Source: CAZAQK01 sp964535825
GTDB lineage: Bacteria > Pseudomonadota > Alphaproteobacteria > Rickettsiales > SXRF01
Direction of reading: 5' to 3'
DNA: 64,000 nucleotides
Assembly (NCBI GenBank): GCA_964535825.1
Contig: CAZHUC010000001.1
Location: 124,001 to 188,000, forward strand
In this document: positions 23,755 through 32,068 of the stretch, piece after piece
How positions within the stretch are numbered: the stretch's first letter is position 1
Layout: every line of letters starts with the position of its first letter
The notes under the pieces: model-generated
Told to the model about the DNA's origin: nothing
Databases searched by the model: none
The model's input: only the letters and a program-made list of their open reading frames with translations
Made by a program: the position numbers and the translations under genes

Positions 23755-24452
23755 ATGATCCTGAAGCGCATTTTGATGAACAGAGACATTACAAGCAGGC
23801 TTACTATATACCAGAACTCAAAGCCACGCATCCAGCTTGCGCCAAGGGTTGAATATTCGCGCACGGGCAGGTCGATATGCACCCGATCAACTGCAGATCG
23901 CTCAGGAAGAACTCCCAATGGATTTGGGAAGAGTGTGGTAAGCCAGTCATTCCTGGTGATCTCTGGTATGGCTACAGGAAGCGGCAAGGAGAAAAGAGGC
24001 GTACCTTGCTGGTCATTGATCACCAGAGAGGAGGAGGCATCAGGCCATGTAATGCTTTGCGTGGTCTCTTCAGGGTAAAAGGTTATGTTGATCTGGTCGC
24101 CTGTGTTGGGCAGCGTATACCCATAACGCACAATAAGGCAGAACATCAGCGCGACCACCGGCAGAACGGTGAGCAGGAATGCCGGGAAAATAAGCCCTAT
24201 TTGCTTGAGTGATAAGCCGATATCCTTTGTTATAAGGTGCTGCAGCTCTGCAAAATCGCCATCATGCTTTATTAAGGCAGCTCTGGCTTCCTTCTGGCTC
24301 TGTTTCAGTGTTTGCAAACGCTTCTGCGGTGAGATGACCTTGTACAGGAACATGCTGAACGTGGCGCTAAATACACCCCACAGCAAAATACAAACAAAAG
24401 GCGGCAGAAACATTTGCAGCGATGCATCTATCTGTGTGACAATGCCCAGCAC
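23751..24452 (-). CDS. Membrane protein, possible EMC3/TMCO1 (Oxa1 superfamily) fold
   Basis: Protein of 233 residues: membrane helix (FLPPFVCILLWGVFSATFSM), a charged coiled coil (SPQKRLQTLKQSQKEARAAL), a second hydrophobic block (IGLIFPAFLLTVLPVVALMF), a periplasmic beta domain of about 80 residues, and a last membrane helix near the C-terminus. Helix, cytoplasmic coiled coil, helix is the layout of the DUF106/EMC3/YidC-like insertases; the match is by layout only. It overlaps the sulfotransferase by 4 bases and follows the small membrane protein by 2, so they are tightly coupled. Confidence 0.6.
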   Translation of the reverse strand: MLGIVTQIDASLQMFLPPFVCILLWGVFSATFSMFLYKVISPQKRLQTLKQSQKEARAALIKHDGDFAELQHLITKDIGLSLKQIGLIFPAFLLTVLPVVALMFCLIVRYGYTLPNTGDQINITFYPEETTQSITWPDASSSLVINDQQGTPLFSLPLPVAIPEITRNDWLTTLFPNPLGVLPERSAVDRVHIDLPVREYSTLGASWMRGFEFWYIVSLLVMSLFIKMRFRII

Positions 24453-24454
24453 AA

Positions 24455-24667
24455 CTACTCGGTGGCAGAGTCAGAGGTTTTTTTGCGTTTCTTAAGTAAC
24501 AGGCGGATAGGATACAAAAGCAGAAAGAACAATGCGATCACAATACCAGCTACAAGCGTGAAGAATGAGCCGACCATGCTAAGCCCCGGTCCCGGGCCGA
24601 TATATGCCTGCGCAGCGGTACTGGTCAGTGCTGCGATAGCGAGAGCTATGGAGATTACGGGATGCAT
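24455..24667 (-). CDS. Small membrane protein with YIGPGPG motif
   Basis: Protein of 70 residues: signal peptide (cut after AAQA), then YIGPGPGLSMVGS, one membrane helix and a basic tail ending RLLLKKRKK. I do not know a function. A second protein of the same plan, with YIDPGTGGM, is encoded at 61384-61617 in the phosphoramidate-like cluster. Here it lies between the arylsulfotransferase-like genes and the EMC3-like gene. Confidence 0.7.
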   Translation of the reverse strand: MHPVISIALAIAALTSTAAQAYIGPGPGLSMVGSFFTLVAGIVIALFFLLLYPIRLLLKKRKKTSDSATE

Positions 24668-24676
24668 CAGTGAATC

Positions 24677-26059
24677 CTATTCTTTGTTCAGGAAGGGCAG
24701 TTCAGTTTTATTATAACGTATGGCGCTTACTATAATACCTGTCACTAACGGTTCAAAGAGTAAAGGTTCTTCTACATAATAAGGCATAAGATCTGTTCTT
24801 TTTGCAGATCGTGGCGTGTGTTTCGTTTTCATGATCTCTGCCTGCGGGATACGGTATTCCCAGACCATTTTATGCTCTGGGGTGATCTCAAATATGTGTG
24901 ATCTGAGTGATTCAACAATGAGAGTATTCCCATTTGGAAGGCGCTGGGCGCGGCCATAAGAATCGGTAAAGAACAGGTTGTCTTTACCACCGGCATATTT
25001 CCACGACACACCTAAAGTTGCCGGATTTATCTCTACAATACGCGAATAAATATATTTGCCCATGGCATGCCCCTTATTATCAAAGACCATGATATTGCCA
25101 TTATCAAGAAAACGTGCGGAATGCTGGGCACGCCACAGGCCATTATAAGCCCATACGATAGTTTTTTTATTGATATCCAGTACTGCAACTGTATCCATAT
25201 TGCGTATAGAGATCAGCACTTGCCCGGCTGAGAACATCGGGAATTTTTCTACCATTTCCGGCTGCAACACATCTACCGAGTTGGTATGGAATCTATCCCA
25301 CTGGGCCGAATTCTTCTGATAATCATTAAGTAGCAGGTCATAAGGTGAATTCTCAAAGGCGTCGCCAATGGAAACGCGCTTGATCTCCCTGCCTTTTGAC
25401 GACAGCACCACCAACTCATCAGCCAAAACTGTTGGTGAATTAGAAGCATAATGTTTGCTGCTATTGCTCTTCATACTCTGTACGAGAACAGTAATATTGC
25501 CTGTGTGTGAATCTACATGGAAATCATGATGGGTGTTCTCATCATAGGTCCATAATATATTCGAGTTCTTATCCAGCTTTACCATGCCGTAGCCATAGGG
25601 TGTGTCACCGATACCGGTATAGATCGCAAGCAGGTCGCCATTTGGATAAGCATAAGCCTTCTCCATGTATATCCATTCTTCATCGACAGGATCGGAGACG
25701 TGCTGCGCTCTCGGCCATACGGCGTGGAAGGGCATTTTCCATTTGTGAACAATGTTCCCTAGCATATCCAGCAGATAAGCATTGGTTGAGTAACGGTATG
25801 TCACCAACGTATAGCCATTAAAGGCTTGTGCATTGTTCCAGCGTACTCTTTTCTTATCGTTGAGCTGTTCTATCTCTGTTACCAGTTCAGGTTTTTTAGA
25901 TTTTTCCCGGTAATGTGCTACCCAGCCGCCCACGGCTTCATAGGCCTCTGTGAAAGCCTGTGTACCTTCAAACTCGAAATGACGAGCAGCAAATCCTGTT
26001 GCAAACATGATGAACAGCAGGCTGATTATGAATAGGCAACGAAAGAATTTATCTGTCAT
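24677..26059 (-). CDS. Arylsulfotransferase-like (ASST) beta-propeller protein 1
   Basis: Protein of 460 residues with an N-terminal membrane anchor (FFRCLFIISLLFIMFATGFA) and a six-bladed-propeller-like body exported to the periplasm. Family marks are GYTLVTYRYSTNAYLLDMLG, WPRAQHV, GIGDTPYGYGMVKLDKNSNI, HHDFHVDSHTGNI, DRFHTNSVDV and SARFLDNGNIMVFDN. PAPS-independent ASST enzymes move sulfate between phenolic molecules through a catalytic His; several His residues here are conserved with the tandem copy, but which is catalytic cannot be read from sequence alone. Confidence 0.8.
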   Translation of the reverse strand: MTDKFFRCLFIISLLFIMFATGFAARHFEFEGTQAFTEAYEAVGGWVAHYREKSKKPELVTEIEQLNDKKRVRWNNAQAFNGYTLVTYRYSTNAYLLDMLGNIVHKWKMPFHAVWPRAQHVSDPVDEEWIYMEKAYAYPNGDLLAIYTGIGDTPYGYGMVKLDKNSNILWTYDENTHHDFHVDSHTGNITVLVQSMKSNSSKHYASNSPTVLADELVVLSSKGREIKRVSIGDAFENSPYDLLLNDYQKNSAQWDRFHTNSVDVLQPEMVEKFPMFSAGQVLISIRNMDTVAVLDINKKTIVWAYNGLWRAQHSARFLDNGNIMVFDNKGHAMGKYIYSRIVEINPATLGVSWKYAGGKDNLFFTDSYGRAQRLPNGNTLIVESLRSHIFEITPEHKMVWEYRIPQAEIMKTKHTPRSAKRTDLMPYYVEEPLLFEPLVTGIIVSAIRYNKTELPFLNKE

Positions 26060-26063
26060 ATGG

Positions 26064-27365
26064 TCACTGGAGGAATTTCACTTGGTCTTTAGCGTATCGT
26101 TCGGCAGAAATGATCCCGCCGCGTGCGTTCACAGGCCTGTTATATTGCCATACTGCTTTTCGATATTTATCTATTTCAACGATATATTCCTGTACTGAAG
26201 AAACAATAAGAAGATTCCCATTCGGCAAGGGCTGGATGCGCCCGTGAAAAGTTGAATATAATGGTTTTTTCTCTATACCGTCATAGTACCACAGGGGTTT
26301 TCCATTGGCAGGGTCGATGGCTAGTGCGCGGCTGTATCGTCTGTTGTTATAATATAGTCCCTGATTGTCGAACATGGCAATACTTCCATCAGGGAGGAAT
26401 TTTGCATCATGCTGCATCTTCCAAGAACCCTTCATTGCCCAGATCACTTTTTTCTCATTCAGGTCAATGATCGCAAGGATACCGGAATTTCTCAGCGAGA
26501 TCAGGACTTGTCCTGCCTTAAATAAGGGAAAGGCCGCGCTGATATCAGGTTCAAGTTTCATGATGGAATTCGTATGAAAATGATTCCAGTTAGCACGTTT
26601 CTTGCCAAACTTTTCATAATAAAGCAGGGAGGCATACTCTGAATTCATGAAGGCATCCAGCACGGAAAGACGCGATAACTCCTTACCGTTCTGATCCAGG
26701 CGCACCACAAAATCTACCAGCATGGGGAAATCAAGGCCATGCATCAGCGGCGGTGCTTTCTTTATCATTTTATGGATGAGGGCGTAAATATCGCCATTAT
26801 GCTGGTCAATATAGAAATCATGATGTGCATTCTGGCTGTATGTCCAGATGACATCTGAATTTTTATCTATTTTAACAATTCCATAGCCGTATGGTGTATC
26901 TCCAAGGCCAATAAACTGAACCAGCAGGTCACCGTTGGGAAACATATGACACTTATCTAAGAATATCCTGGCTTTTGCAAAATTATGAACATGCTGAGGC
27001 CGTGGCCACGCTTTTCTGAACGGGATATTCCATGTGTGAACGACTGCCCCCTTCATATCTATGAGTATTGGTGCTGTAGTATGCTCATTGCATAGCAGCG
27101 TATAACCATCCAGTGCCAGCTTGGTATTCCATACAGGTTTTTTATCACGGTAGACCGCTGCTCTCCTTTTAAGCTTACCAGAGCCGGCCTTTTGGGGAGC
27201 ATCATCATTTGCACGCAAAGTTTCGAGCCATGCCTCTCCGCCCTGAATAGCCTCAGATATAAAACGGTATGGCGGTAATTTGTAATAAAGAACCACTGCA
27301 CCAGCGCAGAACGAAACAGCTATGACCGCAACCAGCGCGAGGTATTTTAGCATTGAATCCAGCAT
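26064..27365 (-). CDS. Arylsulfotransferase-like (ASST) beta-propeller protein 2
   Basis: Tandem paralogue of the previous protein, 4 bases upstream of it. N-terminal anchor YLALVAVIAVSFCAGAVVLY, then GYTLLCNEHTTAPILIDMKG, GLGDTPYGYGIVKIDKNSDV, HHDFYIDQHNGDI, NHFHTNSIMKLEPD and AKFLPDGSIAMFDN line up with copy 1. An ATG at 27365 sits 7 bases after a good -10 box (leaderless), and an ATG at 27353 has GGA before it; both are possible. This is the first gene of the six-gene operon running to 20604. Confidence 0.8.
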   Translation of the reverse strand: MLDSMLKYLALVAVIAVSFCAGAVVLYYKLPPYRFISEAIQGGEAWLETLRANDDAPQKAGSGKLKRRAAVYRDKKPVWNTKLALDGYTLLCNEHTTAPILIDMKGAVVHTWNIPFRKAWPRPQHVHNFAKARIFLDKCHMFPNGDLLVQFIGLGDTPYGYGIVKIDKNSDVIWTYSQNAHHDFYIDQHNGDIYALIHKMIKKAPPLMHGLDFPMLVDFVVRLDQNGKELSRLSVLDAFMNSEYASLLYYEKFGKKRANWNHFHTNSIMKLEPDISAAFPLFKAGQVLISLRNSGILAIIDLNEKKVIWAMKGSWKMQHDAKFLPDGSIAMFDNQGLYYNNRRYSRALAIDPANGKPLWYYDGIEKKPLYSTFHGRIQPLPNGNLLIVSSVQEYIVEIDKYRKAVWQYNRPVNARGGIISAERYAKDQVKFLQ

Positions 27366-27371
27366 GTAACA

Positions 27372-27401
27372 TATGTAGGCAATGCCAGGCAATGCTGTCA
27401 A
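27372..27401 (-). promoter_or_regulatory. Promoter of the ASST-sulfotransferase operon
   Basis: On the minus strand TTGACA (27401-27396), an 18-base spacer and TACATA (27377-27372). The predicted start of transcription falls on or near the ATG at 27365. Confidence 0.55.
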
Positions 27402-27429
27402 TATTTAACGACGGTAATGTTATGCTATC

Positions 27430-27457
27430 TTGACTTGTATAGCCGCGCAACTATAGT
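27430..27457 (+). promoter_or_regulatory. kdp promoter
   Basis: TTGACT (27430-27435), a 16-base spacer and TATAGT (27452-27457). The -10 box ends 6 bases before the ATG of the 30-residue peptide gene, so that gene would be leaderless. It is divergent from the ASST operon promoter about 30 bases away. Confidence 0.6.
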
Positions 27458-27463
27458 GCGGCC

Positions 27464-27556
27464 ATGTCTGGTTTGTTGTATATGCTGCTTGGGGCGGCGC
27501 TTTTCACAAGTGCTGTAGTGGCTGCATTATTTTGTCAACGCACGGAAAAAGAATAA
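27464..27556 (+). CDS. 30-residue membrane peptide ahead of kdpF
   Basis: MSGLLYMLLGAALFTSAVVA then ALFCQRTEKE: a single membrane helix with a charged end, the same plan as KdpF, 9 bases before kdpF. It may be a second KdpF-like peptide or an added regulatory peptide of the Kdp complex. Not a family I can name. Confidence 0.55.
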   Translation: MSGLLYMLLGAALFTSAVVAALFCQRTEKE

Positions 27557-27565
27557 GGCCACAAC

Positions 27566-27652
27566 ATGCTCTACGCGGTGATGGGATTGCTGGCAGCTGC
27601 GTTGTTTGTTTACTTGCTTGTTGCGTTGCTCAGGCCTGATTATTTCCCCTAA
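27566..27652 (+). CDS. kdpF: Potassium-transporting ATPase subunit KdpF
   Basis: 28 residues, MLYAVMGLLAAALFVYLLVA then LLRPDYFP. The helix, the Y-L-x-x-A-L-L-x-P-x-x-F ending and the place just before kdpA identify KdpF, which stabilises the KdpFABC complex. Confidence 0.9.
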   Translation: MLYAVMGLLAAALFVYLLVALLRPDYFP

Positions 27653-27655
27653 GCC

Positions 27656-29371
27656 ATGGACAGTTTCTTTCACACACTGACCTTTGTTTTACTCGTGCTT
27701 GCGATCAGCAGGCCTGTAGGGGCTTATATGGCGCGGGTCTACATGGGCAAGAAGGTGTGGTTGCATCCGGCGCTGAGCTGGCTGGAGAATGGAATTTACC
27801 GCGTGTGCGCGATCGATCCGAAGCAGGAAATGTCATGGTTCGTGTATTTCATATCGCTCATTTGCCTTGGCATGTTCGGATTCTTTTTGCTCTTCGCTAT
27901 TTTGATACTGCAAGGTGTATTGCCGCTTAACCCGCAGGGTTATCCTGGGCTAGCGCCAGATATGGCATTTAACGCTGCGATGAGCTTTGTCACCAACACC
28001 AACTGGCAATCTTACAGTGGAGAGGCGCAACTCAGCTATTTCTCACAGTCGATCGGCCTGACCGTGCAGAATTTTTTATCTGCTGCCACGGGAATGGCGG
28101 TCGGGATTGCTTTGTTCCGCGGTCTCAAGCGCCGGCAGATGCAGACCATCGGTAATGCATGGGCAGATATTGTGCGCAGTGTTGTATATATATTGTTACC
28201 GTTGGCAGCTTTATTTGCGCTGCTATTCGTATCTCAGGGAGTGATCCAGAATTATGGTGAATATGTCAGTTACACGCCTTTGGAAACATTGGGCCAGCAG
28301 AACAATCTGATCGCCCAGGGGCCGGCAGCATCACAAATTGCTATTAAAATGGTCGGTAGTAATGGCGGCGGTTTCTTCAACACGAATTCTGCACATCCTT
28401 TTGAAAATCCTACGCCATTATCAAATCTTTTGAACATGGTGGCGATATTGTTATTGCCCGTTTCCCTCATTTTCTGTTTTGGCATCATGGTGGGTGATCG
28501 CAGGCAGGGATGGGTGCTGCTTGTGGCGATGACGGCGATCTTCCTGCCACTTATCCTTATTGCAGGGAATATCGAGGCGCAGGGCAATCCGCTTCTGGAT
28601 GACAAGATCATCAATAAAGCCTCCGGCAACATGGAAGGTAAGGAAATGCGCTTTGGTGCAGTGGATTCTGCGCTCTGGGCGGTTGCGACCACGGCTACCT
28701 CCAACGGTTCGGTCAACTCCATGCACGATTCATTCATGCCGCTTTCCGGTATGATCCCCATGCTTCTTATTCAGTTCGGTGAAGTGATCTATGGTGGCGT
28801 GGGCAGCGGTGCGTTCGGTATGATCGTGTATGTGATAATCACCGTGTTCATCGGTGGATTGATGGTAGGGCGAACGCCTGAATATCTTGGCAAGAAGCTC
28901 GGACCATTTGAGATCAAGATGGCATCGCTGGTCATTATCATACCTGCGTGTTTTGTGCTAACCGGTACGGCCTTTGCCGTAAGTATCCATGCAGGCATGT
29001 TGGCGGCAGGCAACGAGGGGTCGCAGGCATTCAGCGAGATATTATATGCATTTTCCTCCGCCACCAACAACAACGGCAGCGCGTTTGCAGGGATAGGTGC
29101 GAACAGTCCATTCTATAATATCGTGCTTGGAATATGCATGTTCATTGGCCGTTACTGGGTATTTGTGCCGGTGCTTGCCATCGCAGGCTCGCTTGCATCA
29201 AAGAATTGTGTGCCGCCCAGTCCCGGCACACTGCCAACGCACACGCCTTTATTTGTAGTGATGCTCATCGGAGTGGTTATCCTGCTGGATGTGTTGACCT
29301 ATGTTCCGGCTCTTGCCCTTGGGCCGATCGCTGAACACATGCAGATCATTGAACCGAAGGTAACGCCGTGA
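27656..29371 (+). CDS. kdpA: Potassium-transporting ATPase subunit KdpA
   Basis: The potassium channel-like subunit of the high-affinity KdpFABC pump. 571 residues with ten membrane helices and the four selectivity-filter loops, seen as FVTNTNWQSYSGE, GSNGGGFFNTNSAHPFENP, TTATSNGSVNSMHDSF and SSATNNNGSAFAG. It begins 3 bases after kdpF and overlaps kdpB by 4 bases. Confidence 0.97.
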   Translation: MDSFFHTLTFVLLVLAISRPVGAYMARVYMGKKVWLHPALSWLENGIYRVCAIDPKQEMSWFVYFISLICLGMFGFFLLFAILILQGVLPLNPQGYPGLAPDMAFNAAMSFVTNTNWQSYSGEAQLSYFSQSIGLTVQNFLSAATGMAVGIALFRGLKRRQMQTIGNAWADIVRSVVYILLPLAALFALLFVSQGVIQNYGEYVSYTPLETLGQQNNLIAQGPAASQIAIKMVGSNGGGFFNTNSAHPFENPTPLSNLLNMVAILLLPVSLIFCFGIMVGDRRQGWVLLVAMTAIFLPLILIAGNIEAQGNPLLDDKIINKASGNMEGKEMRFGAVDSALWAVATTATSNGSVNSMHDSFMPLSGMIPMLLIQFGEVIYGGVGSGAFGMIVYVIITVFIGGLMVGRTPEYLGKKLGPFEIKMASLVIIIPACFVLTGTAFAVSIHAGMLAAGNEGSQAFSEILYAFSSATNNNGSAFAGIGANSPFYNIVLGICMFIGRYWVFVPVLAIAGSLASKNCVPPSPGTLPTHTPLFVVMLIGVVILLDVLTYVPALALGPIAEHMQIIEPKVTP

Positions 29372-31431
29372 TGACACCTTCACGCCATATGAGTTTTAAG
29401 ACTGCGGTAGCTGATTCGCTGAAAAAATTATCGCCTGCAGCGCAGCTCAGGAATCCTGTGTTATTTATAGTATATATCGCAGCGCTGGCGGTCACGTTCA
29501 TTTTTATTTGCGGTCTGTTATCAGATGAACCCGTGACCAATGACTCTGGCTGGTTCGTGATCTGGATAGGCCTGTGGCTCTGGTTTACGGTGCTTTTTGC
29601 CAATTTTGCAGAAAGCGTGGCTGAAGGGCGCGGCAAAGCGCAAGCAGAAAGCCTGCGTGCCCTGCGCAAGGATGTGCAGGCTCGCAAACTGAAACATAAG
29701 GAGAGCAGCGATGAATACCAGATCGTGCCAGCGTCATCGCTGCAACGGGGTGATCTGGTATTGATCGTGGCAGGAGATTTTGTGCCGGCAGACGGGCAGG
29801 TGGTCGAAGGTATCGCTTCGGTGGATGAAAGCGCCATTACCGGAGAGAGCGCGCCGGTGATTCGTGAAAGTGGCGGTGATTCTGACGCAGTGACCGGTGG
29901 TACACGCGTGCTTTCTGACTGGCTGATCGTAAAGGTAACGGCAAGTGCCGGAGAATCATTCATTGAGCGTATGGTATCACTGGTGGAAGGTGCAAAACGC
30001 CAGAAAACACCGAATGAGGTCGCGCTGTCCATTTTGCTGTCTGCACTTACTCTGGTGTTTTTGCTTACCATCGTCACCTTGCTGCCATTCTCTATCTATG
30101 CGGCCAGCAATATTGAAAGTGCAACTCCGGTGAGTATGGTGGTGTTGATCGCATTGTTGGTATGCCTTTCTCCGACCACCATCGGTGGGTTGCTTTCTGC
30201 CATCGGTATCGCAGGGATGAACCGCCTGCTTAAGGCCAATGTGATCGCATCGTCTGGCCGCGCGGTAGAAGCAGCGGGCGACGTGAATGTACTGCTTCTT
30301 GATAAGACCGGCACGATCACACATGGTAACCGTCAGGCAGAGGAGTTCTTCCCGGCCAGCGATATTTCCATACAGGAGATTGCAGAGGCGGCTCAGTTAT
30401 CATCGCTTGCAGACCATACACCGGAAGGTAAAAGCATTGTGCAGCTTGCCCGCCGTAAATATAACATGCCAGGCGTTGACTCAGCACCAGCCGACAGTAC
30501 ATTCATAGAATTCTCGGCGGAAACACGTTTTTCCGGCATCCGTATCGGTAGCCGTGAAGTGCTGAAAGGTGCGGCAGATGCGATTGAGACCTATCTGGCC
30601 AAGATAGGTGGGCATATCCCTTCAGAAGTGCAGCAGCAGGTGCAGAATATTGCACGCATGGGTGGCACGCCATTGGTGGTGACGGATGGAGCAAAAGTAC
30701 TCGGCGCAGTTTATCTCAAAGATATCGTGAAGGTCGGCATCAAAGAACGCCTGGCCGATCTGCGGCGCATGGGCATTAAAAGCATCATGATCACTGGTGA
30801 TAACCACCTAACAGCGGCGGCTATTGCGGCTGAGGCTGGTGTGGATGATTATCTCGCGCAGGCTACCCCGGAAGCCAAGCTCAAGCTCATCCGCAAGATG
30901 CAGGCGGGCGGCGAACTGGTCGCTATGGTGGGGGATGGTACGAATGATGCACCGGCACTGGCGCAGTCAGATGTGGCGGTGGTGATGAACAGCGGTACGC
31001 AGGCTGCCAAAGAAGCTGGCAATATGGTGGATCTGGATTCAGATCCGACCAAACTCATCGAGATCGTGAAGATCGGCAAACAGCTGCTGATGACGCGCGG
31101 CGCGCTCACCACATTCTCTATTGCCAATGATGTCGCCAAATATTTTGCTATTATCCCAGCTGCCTTCGTTAGCACCTATCCGCAGCTTGGTGCGCTTAAC
31201 ATCATGAATCTTACATCACCGGAATCTGCCATGATGTCTGCAGTCATCTTTAACGCACTCATCATCATCGCACTCATTCCATTGGCATTACGCGGCGTAG
31301 CGTACCGGCCTGCGGCTGCTATCGCCCTGTTGCGTCATAACCTTCTGATGTACGGGCTTGGTGGCGTTATTGTACCGTTCATTGGTATCAAGATCATTGA
31401 TCTTATCCTTGTTATGCTGGGGGCGTTCTGA
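29368..31431 (+). CDS. kdpB: Potassium-transporting ATPase subunit KdpB
   Basis: The P-type ATPase subunit. 687 residues with SAITGESAPVIRESGGD in the actuator domain, the phosphorylated Asp in LLDKTGTITHGN, the nucleotide domain block MITGDNHLTAAAIAAEAGVD and hinge MVGDGTNDAPALAQSDVAV. Shares one base with kdpC. Confidence 0.98.
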   Translation: MMTPSRHMSFKTAVADSLKKLSPAAQLRNPVLFIVYIAALAVTFIFICGLLSDEPVTNDSGWFVIWIGLWLWFTVLFANFAESVAEGRGKAQAESLRALRKDVQARKLKHKESSDEYQIVPASSLQRGDLVLIVAGDFVPADGQVVEGIASVDESAITGESAPVIRESGGDSDAVTGGTRVLSDWLIVKVTASAGESFIERMVSLVEGAKRQKTPNEVALSILLSALTLVFLLTIVTLLPFSIYAASNIESATPVSMVVLIALLVCLSPTTIGGLLSAIGIAGMNRLLKANVIASSGRAVEAAGDVNVLLLDKTGTITHGNRQAEEFFPASDISIQEIAEAAQLSSLADHTPEGKSIVQLARRKYNMPGVDSAPADSTFIEFSAETRFSGIRIGSREVLKGAADAIETYLAKIGGHIPSEVQQQVQNIARMGGTPLVVTDGAKVLGAVYLKDIVKVGIKERLADLRRMGIKSIMITGDNHLTAAAIAAEAGVDDYLAQATPEAKLKLIRKMQAGGELVAMVGDGTNDAPALAQSDVAVVMNSGTQAAKEAGNMVDLDSDPTKLIEIVKIGKQLLMTRGALTTFSIANDVAKYFAIIPAAFVSTYPQLGALNIMNLTSPESAMMSAVIFNALIIIALIPLALRGVAYRPAAAIALLRHNLLMYGLGGVIVPFIGIKIIDLILVMLGAF

Positions 31432-32030
31432 TGGTCTCGCGTTTGATATCGCTGGTGAGGGCTTCGGCCGGGATACTATTATGCATCACGTTACTTGTTG
31501 GTGTTGCATATCCGTTGGTCATTACGGCAGTGGCGCAGATCGTATTTCCGCATAATGCCGGTGGCAGCCTTATCGAGAAAGATGGCAAGGTCATTGGTTC
31601 GGAACTGCTGGGGCAGAATTTTATCAAGCCGCATTATTTCTGGGGCAGGCCTTCTGCCACGATACCTCCATATAATGCGGCGGCATCAGCTGCATCTAAT
31701 TTGAGTCCTGCCAACACGAAACTGCAAGCCATCATCAATGACCGTGTGGCATTGCTGAAAAAATCCGACCCTGAGAACATCCTGCCCATTCCTGTGGATC
31801 TTGTCACTGCATCTGCCAGCGGCCTTGATCCACATATCAGTGTGAATGCCGCACTCTGGCAACTGCCGCGTGTTGCAAGGCATCGCCGGATGAAAGAGGA
31901 AGATGTGGCAAATCTCATTACGGCACACACCGAGAAGGACTTCATTGGCCTGATCGGCCAGGCGCGTGTGAACGTGCTCAGGCTTAACATGGCGCTGGAT
32001 GAAGCGGCAAAAAAAGCTGCTGAAAAATAG
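31431..32030 (+). CDS. kdpC: Potassium-transporting ATPase subunit KdpC
   Basis: 199 residues: one N-terminal membrane helix (LLCITLLVGVAYPLVITAVA) and a periplasmic domain with GSELLGQNFIKPHYFWGRPS, SASGLDPHISVNAALWQLPR and VNVLRLNMALD. It helps KdpB bind nucleotide and ties the complex together. The end is followed 38 bases later by kdpD. Confidence 0.96.
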   Translation: MVSRLISLVRASAGILLCITLLVGVAYPLVITAVAQIVFPHNAGGSLIEKDGKVIGSELLGQNFIKPHYFWGRPSATIPPYNAAASAASNLSPANTKLQAIINDRVALLKKSDPENILPIPVDLVTASASGLDPHISVNAALWQLPRVARHRRMKEEDVANLITAHTEKDFIGLIGQARVNVLRLNMALDEAAKKAAEK

Positions 32031-32068
32031 ACTTTTTAACTCGCCCGCGTCGGTATATATTGCTGCCC

